In this document: in pieces, positions 16,348 through 24,995 of the stretch
Layout: every line of letters starts with the position of its first letter
Position numbering within the stretch: position 1 is the stretch's first letter
Source: Kiloniellales bacterium
GTDB taxonomy: Bacteria; Pseudomonadota; Alphaproteobacteria; Kiloniellales; JAKSDN01
NCBI GenBank assembly: GCA_030064845.1
Contig: JASJEC010000004.1
Location: 62,001-126,000 of the forward strand
Direction of reading: 5' to 3'
DNA length: 64,000 nt
Translations under genes and position numbers: made by a program
Notes under the pieces: generated by a model
Database searches by the model: none
The model's input: the letters and a program-made list of their open reading frames with translations, nothing else
Told to the model about the DNA's origin: nothing

Positions 16348-17547
16348 TCAAGCGGCGTGGGCTTGGTTGAAGCGCGCGAAGCCGGCGTCCAGGTCGGCGA
16401 TCAGGTCGGCCGGATCCTCGAGGCCGGCGTGGATCCTTAGCGTCCGCCCGGCCGCCGGCCAGGGCACGACGCTGCGCATGCGTTCGGGATAGGACGCGAT
16501 CATCAGGCTTTCGTAGCCGCCCCAGCTCGCGCCGATGCCGAACAGGGCCATGCCGTCGATCAGGGCGGCCAGGGCCGGGCGCGGGCAGGGCGGCTTCAGC
16601 ACCACGCCGAAGAGCCCGCAGGCGCCGGAGAAATCGCGCCGCCAGAGCGCGTGGCCCGGGTCCTCGGGCAGCGCCGGGTAGAGCACGCGCTCGACCTCGG
16701 GGCGGGCCGCCAGCCAGCCGGCCAGGGTCAGGGCGGTCTCGGCGTGGCGGGCGAGGCGCACGCCCAGCGTCCTCAGCCCGCGGGTCGCCAGGTAGACGTC
16801 GTCGGGGCCGGCGCACTGCCCCAGGGCGCGGGCGGCGTCGCGCACCCGGTCATCGGCCCGGGCCGAGGCCGTGATCAGGCCGAGCATGGCATCGGAGTGA
16901 CCGACGATGTATTTGGTCCCGGCGTTGATCGACACGTCGACACCGAGTTCGAAGGGCCGGCACAGCACCGAGGCTGCCCAGGTCGTGTCCATCAGGACCC
17001 AGAGGTCGCGTTCTTTCGCGGCCGTCGCGATGGCCGGCACGTCGCTGACCTCGAAGGTATGGGAGCCGGGAGATTCCAGGTAGACCAGGCGCGTGTTGGG
17101 CCGGAACAGCGCGGCGACATCGGCCCCGATCAGGGGGTCGATGTACTCGACCTCGACCCCGAGGCGGGTCAGCAGGCCGTCGCAGAACCTGCGCGCCGGC
17201 AGATAGACGTTGTCGCTGACCAGGATATGATCGCCCGCCTCGCAGAAGGCGAGCAGGGCGCTGGTCACCGCCGCCAGGCCCGAGGAGACGGCGACGCTGC
17301 CGCTGCCGCCCTCCAGCTCGGCGATCGCGGTTTCGAGGCTGAAGACTGTCGGCGTGCCGCCGCGGCCATAGTAAACGGCGTTCTTCTGCTTGCGCCGCTC
17401 CGGATCGTCGTAGGTCTCCAGGTTCTCGGCAAGGACGGTCGATGCGTGGAACACCGGGGTGTTAACCACCCCGTAGAACGCCTGCGGATCACGGCCCAGA
17501 TGGGTGATCAGGGTGTCGCGCTTGTAGTCCCTCTTCGCTTTCGGCAC
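16348..17547 (-). CDS. metC: Cystathionine beta-lyase, PLP-dependent
   Basis: A 399-residue Cys/Met-metabolism PLP enzyme. Motifs are YYGRGGTPT (59-67), SSGLAAV, MDTTWAAS and SINAGTKYIVGHSD with PLP-binding Lys212. The VLCRPFELGVD and ASWGGYESL segments match bacterial cystathionine beta-lyases, which make homocysteine for methionine. It is the first gene of a minus-strand run ahead of hisI and modABC, and it diverges from aapJ across a 237-bp gap. Confidence 0.9.
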   Translation of the reverse strand: MPKAKRDYKRDTLITHLGRDPQAFYGVVNTPVFHASTVLAENLETYDDPERRKQKNAVYYGRGGTPTVFSLETAIAELEGGSGSVAVSSGLAAVTSALLAFCEAGDHILVSDNVYLPARRFCDGLLTRLGVEVEYIDPLIGADVAALFRPNTRLVYLESPGSHTFEVSDVPAIATAAKERDLWVLMDTTWAASVLCRPFELGVDVSINAGTKYIVGHSDAMLGLITASARADDRVRDAARALGQCAGPDDVYLATRGLRTLGVRLARHAETALTLAGWLAARPEVERVLYPALPEDPGHALWRRDFSGACGLFGVVLKPPCPRPALAALIDGMALFGIGASWGGYESLMIASYPERMRSVVPWPAAGRTLRIHAGLEDPADLIADLDAGFARFNQAHAA

Positions 17548-17784
17548 GGCTCCGCTCGCCTTTGTCTCCAGATCGGCCCGATCCCTTATGCCAGGGCGGA
17601 AGGGTCCGGGAAAGGCCCGGCCCCGCCGCGGCCCCCGGCAGCCGGAGAGCGGGCCGCCGGCGGCCGGAAGCGCGCTGTTGCCTTTTGCGACCGTATGTTA
17701 CATTTTTGGGCGGCGGTATTGGGGGTTATCAACCGCCTCCGCGCCAAAGGAACAACTCAACGACCAGCAGGGAAGGTCCGTTCC

Positions 17785-18801
17785 ATGAAAGTGACCAAGG
17801 TTCTCCTGGCCGCCGCTGCGGCTACCACGTTGTCGACCGCGGCTATGGCCGGGACCGTCGACGACATCAAGAAGAAGGGCTTCGTCCAGTGCGGCGTCTC
17901 GACCGGCGTCGCGGGCTTTGCTTTCACCGACGACGCGGGCAACTGGCAGGGTTTCGACCCGGCGGTTTGCCAGGCCGTGGCCGCCGCGCTCTTCGGCGAC
18001 AAGTCAAAGGTCAAGTATACGCCGACCACGGGCAAGACCCGGTTCGAGGCGCTCAAGTCGGGCGAAATCGACATGCTCGCCCGCAACACCACCTGGACCT
18101 ACAGCCGTGACGTCGACCTGAAGCTCACCTTCGTGGGCATCAACTACTACGACGGCCAGGGCTTCATGGTGCCCAAGAACCTCGGCGTATCCAGCGCCAA
18201 GGAACTCGACGGCGCGTCGGTCTGCATCCAGACCGGCACGACTACCGAGCTCAATCTGGCGGACTTCTTCCGCTCCAACAACATCTCCTACGAGCCGGTC
18301 CCGATCGAGACCAACGCGGAAGCGCGCCAGAACTACCAGGCCGGCCGCTGCGACGTTTACACCACGGACGCGTCGGGCCTGGCCGCGACCCGTGCCACCT
18401 TCGAGAATCCCACCGATCACGTGATTCTCCCCGAGATCATCTCCAAGGAGCCGCTGGGCCCGCTGGTCCGCCACGGCGACGACGAGTGGGGCGATATCGT
18501 GCGCTGGGTGCTCAACGTTCTGATCATCGCCGAGGAGCTCGGCGTCGATTCCAAGAACGTCAAGGAGATGGCCAAGGGAACCAACGTTCCCGAGATCAAC
18601 CGGATGCTCGGCACCGAGGGCAGCTATGGCGACATGCTGGGCCTGCCCAAGGACTGGGCGGTTCAGGTTCTCTCCCAGGTCGGCAACTACGGCGAGATCT
18701 TCGAGCAGTATATCGGCACGAAGACTCCGATCGGCCTCGAGCGTGGCTTGAACGCGCAGTGGACCGATGGCGGCCTGATCTACGCGCCGCCGTACCGTTG
18801 A
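17785..18801 (+). CDS. aapJ: General L-amino-acid ABC transporter binding protein AapJ/BztA
   Basis: A 338-residue periplasmic binding protein with a cleavable signal ending ...AMA. Family motifs are GVSTGVAGFAF, GFDPAVCQAVAAALFGD, MLARNTTWTYSRD, CIQTGTTTELNLADFF and the C-terminal end GGLIYAPPYR. AapJ/BztA captures glutamate, glutamine, aspartate and other L-amino acids. I chose ATG 17785 because GGGAAGG lies upstream and the signal peptide starts there. It is first in a five-gene operon, and a stem-loop after its stop may protect its mRNA. Confidence 0.95.
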   Translation: MKVTKVLLAAAAATTLSTAAMAGTVDDIKKKGFVQCGVSTGVAGFAFTDDAGNWQGFDPAVCQAVAAALFGDKSKVKYTPTTGKTRFEALKSGEIDMLARNTTWTYSRDVDLKLTFVGINYYDGQGFMVPKNLGVSSAKELDGASVCIQTGTTTELNLADFFRSNNISYEPVPIETNAEARQNYQAGRCDVYTTDASGLAATRATFENPTDHVILPEIISKEPLGPLVRHGDDEWGDIVRWVLNVLIIAEELGVDSKNVKEMAKGTNVPEINRMLGTEGSYGDMLGLPKDWAVQVLSQVGNYGEIFEQYIGTKTPIGLERGLNAQWTDGGLIYAPPYR

Positions 18802-18816
18802 CGTGACGTTGCCGGT

Positions 18817-18844
18817 GGCGTGGCGGACCGAGGTTCGCCACGCC
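18817..18844 (+). promoter_or_regulatory. Intercistronic stem-loop between aapJ and aapQ
   Basis: GGCGTGGCG (18817-18825) and CGCCACGCC (18836-18844) form a perfect nine-base-pair stem around a ten-base loop, 15 bases after the aapJ stop. No T-run follows. Such hairpins after binding-protein genes commonly block 3' exonucleases or cause partial termination, so that the binding protein is made in excess over the permeases. Confidence 0.65.
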
Positions 18845-18893
18845 CCGGCCTCATCGCCTTTCCGGTAAACCTAGGCGAAGGACGCGAAGAGCC

Positions 18894-20084
18894 ATGGCGG
18901 CGGTCGAAGCGGCATCTCCGGGGTTCAGGCTGAGCAGCCTTTGGACCGACAAGCGCTCTCGCGGGGTGCTTATCCAGATCATCGCGCTGATCGCGCTGCT
19001 GCTGTTCTTCGGGTTCATCGTCCGGAATACCATCCAGAACCTGGAACTTCTCGGTGTCGAGACCGGCTACGACTTTCTGAACGAGCCGTCGAACTACGAC
19101 ATCAACCAGCGGCCGATCGAGTACGACTCTCGCAGCTCCCATGCGCGCGCGATGGTGGTCGGCCTCCTGAACACGGGCATTGTCGCGATTGCCGGAATCA
19201 TCTTCGCCACGATCATCGGTTTCATCGCCGGTGTCCTTCGCTTGTCTCACAACTTTCTGATCAGCCGGCTGGTCTACTGTTACGTTGAGTTCACGCGCAA
19301 CGTGCCGCTGCTGCTGCAGATTTTGCTGTGGCACGGCATTATCGTGCACTCCCTGCCGCGGCCGAAGCAGGCGCTCGAGCCGGTCTCCGGAGTCTTCCTC
19401 TCCAACCGCGGCTTCTCGGTGCCGCGACCGGTCTACGAGTCGGGCTCGATGGCGATTCTGATCGCCTTCGTCGTCGCGGTCATTGGCGCCATCTTCTTCT
19501 CGCGCTACGCCAAGCGGGTTCAAGAGGCGACGGGCAAGATTTACCCGGTCTTCACGATCAATCTCGGCCTGATCGTCGGGCTGCCCGTCCTGGTGTTCTT
19601 CGTGGCGGGCATGCCGATCTCGCTCGATTGGCCGGCGCTCAAGGGCTTTAACTTCCGCGGCGGCCTGACAATCGTGCCGGAGTTCATCGCCCTCTGGTTC
19701 GCGCTGTCGATGTACACGGCGGCCTTCATCGCCGAGATCGTCCGTGCCGGAATCCAATCCGTCAGCCATGGCCAGACCGAGGCCGCCTTTGCCCTCGGCA
19801 TCAAGCAGAACTGGACCATGCGCCTCGTGATCCTGCCCCAGGCTCTCCGGGTCATCATCCCGCCGCTGATCAGCCAGTACTTGAACCTGACCAAGAATTC
19901 CTCGCTGGCGATCGCCGTGGGCTACATGGACATCGTTGCAACGATCGGCGGCATCTCGCTGAACCAGACCGGCCGGGCGCTTGAATGCATGTCGATCGTG
20001 CTGTCGATCTACCTGCTGATCTCGCTTTCGATCTCGATGGTCATGAACTGGTACAACAAGCGCGTCGCGCTGGTGGAGCGATAG
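18894..20084 (+). CDS. aapQ: General L-amino-acid ABC transporter permease AapQ/BztB
   Basis: A 396-residue inner-membrane permease with an N-terminal cytoplasmic tail and about eight helices. Hallmarks are the charged NRGFSVPRPVYESG loop, EFTRNVPLLLQILLWHG and the EAA loop TEAAFALGIKQNWTMR. The long insert (residues 150-260) is characteristic of AapQ/BztB compared with ordinary HisQ-type permeases. It heterodimerises with AapM. It lies 93 bases after aapJ and two bases before aapM. Confidence 0.95.
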   Translation: MAAVEAASPGFRLSSLWTDKRSRGVLIQIIALIALLLFFGFIVRNTIQNLELLGVETGYDFLNEPSNYDINQRPIEYDSRSSHARAMVVGLLNTGIVAIAGIIFATIIGFIAGVLRLSHNFLISRLVYCYVEFTRNVPLLLQILLWHGIIVHSLPRPKQALEPVSGVFLSNRGFSVPRPVYESGSMAILIAFVVAVIGAIFFSRYAKRVQEATGKIYPVFTINLGLIVGLPVLVFFVAGMPISLDWPALKGFNFRGGLTIVPEFIALWFALSMYTAAFIAEIVRAGIQSVSHGQTEAAFALGIKQNWTMRLVILPQALRVIIPPLISQYLNLTKNSSLAIAVGYMDIVATIGGISLNQTGRALECMSIVLSIYLLISLSISMVMNWYNKRVALVER

Positions 20085-20086
20085 CG

Positions 20087-21208
20087 ATGGCACAAGCAGA
20101 AGAAGCCGGCAAATTCGCCCCCGGCACTCATCCGGATCTGCCGCCGCCCATGGCGTCGACCGGCGTCATCAAGTGGTTGCGCGACAACCTGTTCTCCACG
20201 CCAACCGACATCGCGCTGACGGTAGTCAGCGTCTACGTGCTCTATCTGGTCGTCCCCGCCCTGTTCCAGTGGGCGGTGACTGACGCGGTAATCAGCGCGG
20301 GCTCTCGCAACGAGTGCCGCGAACTGGGCGACGGCGCCTGCTGGGCCCTGATCCGCATCCGCTTCAGCCAGCTCATGTACGGCTTCTATCCTGAGGCCCT
20401 GCGCTGGCGGGTCGACTTGGCCTTCGTGCTGCTGTTCGTGGCCCTGGTCCCCGTGCTGTTCGACAAGGCGCCCTACCGCCGCTACACCATCTTCTTCACG
20501 CTCGCCTATCCCGTGATCGCCTTCTTCCTGCTTTGGGGCGGTCTCGGCCTGGAACCTGTGGAATCGGCCAAGTTCGGCGGCTTCATGCTGACCGTGACCA
20601 TCGGCGTCACCGGCATCGCCTGTTCACTGCCGATCGGGATCCTGCTGGCGCTCGGGCGGCGTTCCGACCTGCTGGTCCTCAAGGTCATCTGCGTCTGCTT
20701 CATCGAGTTCATCCGGGGCGTGCCACTGATCACGCTGCTCTTCGTCGCCTCGACGCTGCTCAACTACTTCCTGCCGCCGGGCACCTATTTCGACCTGCTG
20801 CTCCGGGTGCTGATCATGGTGACACTGTTTTCGGCGGCCTACATCGCCGAGGTGGTGCGCGGCGGTCTGGCGGCGATCCCCAAGGGGCAGTTCGAGGCGG
20901 CCCAGGCGCTGGGGCTGAACTACTGGAAGATGACCGCCCTGATCGTGCTGCCGCAGGCGCTGAAGATCTCGATCCCGGGAATCGTGAACACTTTCATCGG
21001 CCTCTACAAGGACACGACCTTGGTGGTCATCATCGGCCTGCTCGACCCGATCGGCCTGAGCCAGGCGATCCTGGCCGACAGCAAGTGGCAGGGCCTCTCC
21101 ACCGAGATTTACATCTTCATTGCGGTCTTCTTCTTCATCTCCTGCTTCGCCATGTCGCGCTACAGCATCTATCTCGAGAAGAAGCTGCACACCGGGCACA
21201 AACGCTAG
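20087..21208 (+). CDS. aapM: General L-amino-acid ABC transporter permease AapM/BztC
   Basis: A 373-residue permease partner of AapQ. Motifs are DKAPYRRYT, EFIRGVPLITLLFVAS, the EAA loop FEAAQALGLNYWKM and GLYKDTTLVVIIGLLDP. I start at ATG 20087, two bases after the aapQ stop, although the frame is open further upstream inside aapQ; GGTGGAGCGA provides the ribosome site. It is followed by aapP after 12 bases. Confidence 0.95.
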   Translation: MAQAEEAGKFAPGTHPDLPPPMASTGVIKWLRDNLFSTPTDIALTVVSVYVLYLVVPALFQWAVTDAVISAGSRNECRELGDGACWALIRIRFSQLMYGFYPEALRWRVDLAFVLLFVALVPVLFDKAPYRRYTIFFTLAYPVIAFFLLWGGLGLEPVESAKFGGFMLTVTIGVTGIACSLPIGILLALGRRSDLLVLKVICVCFIEFIRGVPLITLLFVASTLLNYFLPPGTYFDLLLRVLIMVTLFSAAYIAEVVRGGLAAIPKGQFEAAQALGLNYWKMTALIVLPQALKISIPGIVNTFIGLYKDTTLVVIIGLLDPIGLSQAILADSKWQGLSTEIYIFIAVFFFISCFAMSRYSIYLEKKLHTGHKR

Positions 21209-21220
21209 GGAAACTGGGTC

Positions 21221-22015
21221 ATGGCAGAGACGGTGGAAACCTCGGTCGGCAACGGCAAGAGCGGCATGCAGATCTCCGAGGAGGTCGCGATCCAGATCAT
21301 CAGCATGCACAAGTGGTACGGCGAGTTCCACGTCCTCAAGGACATCAACCTGACGGTCCAGCGGGGCGAGCGGATCGTTATCTGCGGCCCCTCGGGCTCG
21401 GGAAAGTCGACCATGATCCGCTGCATCAACCGCCTGGAGGAGCACCAGCGGGGCCAGATCATCGTCGACAACATCGAGCTGACCAACGACCTCAAGAACA
21501 TCGCCGAGATCCGGCGCGAGGTCGGCATGGTGTTCCAGCACTTCAACCTCTTCCCGCATCTGACCGTCCTGGAGAATTGCACCCTGGCGCCGATCTGGGT
21601 GCGCCAGACTCCCAAGGCAGAGGCCGAGGAGTCGGCAATGAAGTATCTCGAGCGGGTCAAGATCCCGGAACAGGCCGGCAAGTATCCCGGCCAGCTCTCA
21701 GGCGGCCAGCAGCAGCGCGTGGCGATTGCCCGCTCGCTATGCATGAACCCCCGGATCATGCTGTTCGACGAGCCGACCTCGGCGCTCGACCCTGAGATGA
21801 TCTCCGAGGTGCTGGACGTCATGGTCAGCCTCGCCGAGTCCGGCATGACCATGCTCTGCGTGACCCACGAGATGGGCTTCGCGCGCAAGGTGGCGAACCG
21901 GGTGATCTTCATGGACGGCGGCGAGATCATCGAGCAGAACGAGCCGGAAGAGTTCTTCAACAACCCGCAGTCCGACCGCACCAAGCTCTTCCTGAGCCAG
22001 ATCCTGCATCACTAG
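21221..22015 (+). CDS. aapP: General L-amino-acid ABC transporter ATPase AapP/BztD
   Basis: A 264-residue ATPase of the polar amino-acid class. Walker [10 protein letters not shown] (56-64), [14 protein letters not shown], signature LSGGQQQR, Walker B IMLFDEP and switch CVTHEMGFA are present. About 25 extra N-terminal residues precede the core, as often seen in AapP. It drives the AapQM permease. A second binding-protein gene begins seven bases after its stop. Confidence 0.95.
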   Translation: MAETVETSVGNGKSGMQISEEVAIQIISMHKWYGEFHVLKDINLTVQRGERIVICGPSGSGKSTMIRCINRLEEHQRGQIIVDNIELTNDLKNIAEIRREVGMVFQHFNLFPHLTVLENCTLAPIWVRQTPKAEAEESAMKYLERVKIPEQAGKYPGQLSGGQQQRVAIARSLCMNPRIMLFDEPTSALDPEMISEVLDVMVSLAESGMTMLCVTHEMGFARKVANRVIFMDGGEIIEQNEPEEFFNNPQSDRTKLFLSQILHH

Positions 22016-22022
22016 GCCGGCC

Positions 22023-23048
22023 ATGCGGCGCCTCGGCCTGATCGCCGCGGCCGGGGCGCTTGGCTTTTGCCTTCTCTGCATTTCGGAAGCCGAGGCCGGC
22101 GCGGTGCTCGACCGCGTCCGAGAGGCGGGCCTCGTGCGCTGTGGCGTCCTGGCTGGACAGCCCGGCTTAGCCCTGCGGGACGATGCCGGCGGTTGGCGCG
22201 GTTTCGATGTCGACCTGTGCCGCGCGGTCGCCGCCGCGGCCTTGGAGGAGGGCGGCAAGACCGAGCTGGTCCCGCTTTCTGGAGAGCCCGGCCGTGCCGC
22301 CCTGATCGAGGGGCGCCTGGATCTCCTGGCCCGGCAACCGGCCATGCCGCGTTTGGCGGCCGAGGGGGGAGTACGCTTCGCGACCCATAGTCTTATCGAG
22401 GGCCAGGGCCTCCTGGTTCCCCGGAACGCACAGTACGGCAACGCGCTGGTGCTCGGTCCCGCGTCTGTCTGCATCCCAGGGGATCCGGGCCTCGGGGACA
22501 ACCTCCTGCGCTTCGCAAGTAAGGGGGGCGGTGCCCTCACACCGCAGGTTCACAAGGACGAGGCCGCCCTCGTCGCGGCCTTTCTGGCTGGCGACTGCGG
22601 CGCCGTGAGCGCTGGCCGCCTAGCCCTGGCGGCCTTGCGGGCTGCCCTGCCCGACCCGGCGGGCTACGAGATCCTGCCCGACCTCCTGTCGCGGGATCCC
22701 CAGGGGCCCAGCGTGGCGGCCGGCGACCGGGAGTGGCTTAGCCTGGTGCGTTGGACCGTCTTCGCCTTGATCACGGCGGAGGAACTCGGGGTCACCCGCG
22801 CCAATGCCGGGCGCCTGCGCCGGCGGAGCGATGACCTTCGGATCGAGCGGTTGCTCGGTGCCGTGCCGGGGCTCGGCGAGGGCCTGGGCCTCGACGACGG
22901 CTGGGCCTACAGGGCGATCGTCTCGGCTGGAAACTACGGCGAGCTCTATGACCGCCACCTGGGTTCCGGCGACGAACTGAAGCTGGAGCGCGGTCCCAAT
23001 GCCCTATGGCTCGATGGCGGACTGCTGCACGCGCCGCCCTTCCGGTAA
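22023..23048 (+). CDS. Diverged AapJ-like binding protein at the operon end
   Basis: A 341-residue protein with signal sequence (GALGFCLLCISEAEA). It aligns along its whole length with AapJ: GFDVDLCRAVAAAAL, GQGLLVPRN, LPDLLSRDPQGPSV and a matching end GGLLHAPPFR. The ligand-contact segments differ: MLARNTTWTYSRD is LLARQPAMPRLA and TGTTTELN is PGDPGLGD. It may bind another ligand, act as a sensor or modulate the importer. Co-expression with aapJQMP is near certain from the seven-base spacing. It ends convergently with the GNAT gene. Confidence 0.85.
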   Translation: MRRLGLIAAAGALGFCLLCISEAEAGAVLDRVREAGLVRCGVLAGQPGLALRDDAGGWRGFDVDLCRAVAAAALEEGGKTELVPLSGEPGRAALIEGRLDLLARQPAMPRLAAEGGVRFATHSLIEGQGLLVPRNAQYGNALVLGPASVCIPGDPGLGDNLLRFASKGGGALTPQVHKDEAALVAAFLAGDCGAVSAGRLALAALRAALPDPAGYEILPDLLSRDPQGPSVAAGDREWLSLVRWTVFALITAEELGVTRANAGRLRRRSDDLRIERLLGAVPGLGEGLGLDDGWAYRAIVSAGNYGELYDRHLGSGDELKLERGPNALWLDGGLLHAPPFR

Positions 23049-23060
23049 GCCGAGAAAGAG

Positions 23061-24107
23061 CTACCTGCCGGCCCCCGGTCCGCGCATTTTTCCCTCGGCC
23101 GGGATCAGCCCGTTGAGGCGGGGGTCCGGGATCACCGCAAACTTCTGGTCGTAGGGCTGAAAACCGCACCGTTGGTAGAGCGGCAGCGCCTGGCGGTGGT
23201 CGAGCGAGCAGGTGTTCACGGTCAGCCGCTCCGGCTCGTAGTTCCAGGCTGTGTCGATTGTCCAGGTGAGCAGGTAGCGGCCCAGGCCGCGCCCGATGAA
23301 GTCCGGCATCAGGCCGAAGAAGGCGAGGTCGATATCCGGCGGCCCGGTGAGGTCGAGTTCGGCGAAGCCGGCCGGGACACCGTCCGCGTAGAGCACGTAG
23401 AGCTCTACCTTCTCGTTCTGGACGAGCCGCGCCAGGGCCGCGTCGTCCAGCTTGCGCCGCTCGTACCAGAGCCAAGGCTCGCCCACGGTGTCGTAGAGGA
23501 AGCGGTAGAAGGGCACGGTCGGCCGGTGCGCTCGGATCAGGGCGAGCTTCATGCCCTGTGGCGGCGAGACGTGCGGATGCGGCGGCCGCTGCGTCATCTC
23601 GAGGTAAGTGACCGTTACTTCCAGCTTGCCGTCGTCGCGGGCCGTTTCGATGGCCGGCGCGTCCCGTCCGTCGAGCCAGCGCTGCATGAGATGGCAGCGG
23701 TTCGGTTGATAGCCCAGCGCGGCGTAGAAGTTCTTCACCGCGAGATTCCGTTCCCGCACCATGAGCTGTATCTTGGCCGCGCCCCGTTCGCTCAGCCAGC
23801 TCTCGGCCCGGCGCATGATGGCCGAGCCGTAGCCGGCGCCCCGCTGGGCCGGGTGGACACCCAAATAGTAGGCCCAGCCGCGGTGCCCGTCATAACCCAC
23901 CGCCACTGTGGCCACGATCCGGCCGCCGGCCTCGCCGACGAAGACCTCGGCGGTCGCCGTCTGCTCGAAACTGTCGAGGTCCTGGTGCGGGTCGTTCCAC
24001 GCCGTGGTCAGGTCGCACTCCTGCCAGAGCGCCACCACGGCGTCGCGATCCTTCGGCTTGATCGTCCGGATCTTGAGCTTGCCGGGCGCGGGCTCGCGGG
24101 TCGCCAT
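23061..24107 (-). CDS. Tandem GNAT acetyltransferase (two domains)
   Basis: The protein has 348 residues with two GNAT folds. Domain 1 (about 10-145) carries the acetyl-CoA loop QRGAGYGSAIMRRAE and resembles YpeA-type enzymes. Domain 2 (about 185-335) carries IGRGLGRYLLTW. Both loops look intact, so both domains may bind acetyl-CoA. Substrates are unknown. It lies three bases after sseA on the same strand, so it is the last gene of a cysteine/sulfur-related run. Confidence 0.88.
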   Translation of the reverse strand: MATREPAPGKLKIRTIKPKDRDAVVALWQECDLTTAWNDPHQDLDSFEQTATAEVFVGEAGGRIVATVAVGYDGHRGWAYYLGVHPAQRGAGYGSAIMRRAESWLSERGAAKIQLMVRERNLAVKNFYAALGYQPNRCHLMQRWLDGRDAPAIETARDDGKLEVTVTYLEMTQRPPHPHVSPPQGMKLALIRAHRPTVPFYRFLYDTVGEPWLWYERRKLDDAALARLVQNEKVELYVLYADGVPAGFAELDLTGPPDIDLAFFGLMPDFIGRGLGRYLLTWTIDTAWNYEPERLTVNTCSLDHRQALPLYQRCGFQPYDQKFAVIPDPRLNGLIPAEGKMRGPGAGR

Positions 24108-24110
24108 GGC

Positions 24111-24974
24111 TTACCCGGCGGGGCCGCTTTCCACCGGCGTGTCGCCCGGCAGGCCCCATTCGGCCCAGGAGCCGTCGTAGAGGGCAACGTCCCGGTGTCC
24201 GGCGACGTGCAGGCCGAGCGCGAGAATGGCCGCCGTCACCCCGGAGCCGCAGGTCGTGACCACGGGCTTGGTCATGTCGACCCCGGCCGCCTCGATTTCG
24301 GTCCGCAGTTCCGCGGCAGGTCTGAGCGTCTGGCTCTCGCGGTCGAGCAGGCGGTCGAACGGCAGATTCAGGCTGCCGGGGATGTGTCCGCCGCGCCGAC
24401 CGGGCCAGAGCTCGGCGGCGCTACCCTCGAAGCGTCCTGTGCTGCGGGCGTCGAGAACCTGTTCGCGGCGGCTCTTCAGATTGGCCATCATCTGATCCCG
24501 GTCGCGCAGCAGAAAGCTGTCGACGCGAGGCGTGAAGTGCCGCTCCGACGGGCGGGCGGGTCCGTCCTCGACCGGCCGGCCCTCGGCAAGCCACTTCACG
24601 AGGCCGCCGTCGAGGACCGCGATGTCGTGGTGGCCAAAGTAGCGGAAGGTCCACCAGACCCGAGGCGCGCTCCACATGCCGCGCTGGTCGTAGACCACGA
24701 TGCGGACCCCGTCGCCGAGGCCGAGCTTGCGCACCCTGGATGAGAACTTCTCCGGGGGCGGAACCATGTGGGGCAGGTCAGTGCCGCTATCGGCGATCTC
24801 GTCGATGTCGAAGAACACAGCGCCTGGAATATGGTGAAGAGCGAATTCCTGCCGGGCGTCGAGCCCCTCGTGGGGCAGGTAGTAGCTCGCGTCGACGACT
24901 CGCACATCGGGCGCGTCGAGGTGTGAGGCCAGCCAGTCGGTGCTGACGAGGGCGTCGTTTTCGAAGGATGCCAT
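24111..24974 (-). CDS. sseA: 3-mercaptopyruvate/thiosulfate sulfurtransferase
   Basis: A 287-residue double-rhodanese protein. The first domain has VDASYYLPHEGLDARQEF and HHIPGAVFFDIDEIAD; the second has the active loop CGSGVTA with catalytic Cys242. CGSGVTA is the SseA/mercaptopyruvate form rather than the thiosulfate CRxGxT form. It transfers sulfane sulfur from 3-mercaptopyruvate, a cysteine catabolite, to thiol acceptors or cyanide. It lies 21 bases after the AlaX-type gene and close to cysK, so a link to cysteine turnover is plausible. Confidence 0.93.
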   Translation of the reverse strand: MASFENDALVSTDWLASHLDAPDVRVVDASYYLPHEGLDARQEFALHHIPGAVFFDIDEIADSGTDLPHMVPPPEKFSSRVRKLGLGDGVRIVVYDQRGMWSAPRVWWTFRYFGHHDIAVLDGGLVKWLAEGRPVEDGPARPSERHFTPRVDSFLLRDRDQMMANLKSRREQVLDARSTGRFEGSAAELWPGRRGGHIPGSLNLPFDRLLDRESQTLRPAAELRTEIEAAGVDMTKPVVTTCGSGVTAAILALGLHVAGHRDVALYDGSWAEWGLPGDTPVESGPAG

Positions 24975-24995
24975 GGCGCGTCCGGTTGCTCCGCT

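Noticed and set aside
17719-17732. TTGGG-GGTT-ATCAA, an 8/10 FNR-like match before aapJ
   Set aside because: It is about 60 bases from the aapJ start, but a lone 8/10 match is expected by chance at this scale and the gene gives no reason to expect oxygen control. It shows that the 8/10 sites in the stress island need independent support.
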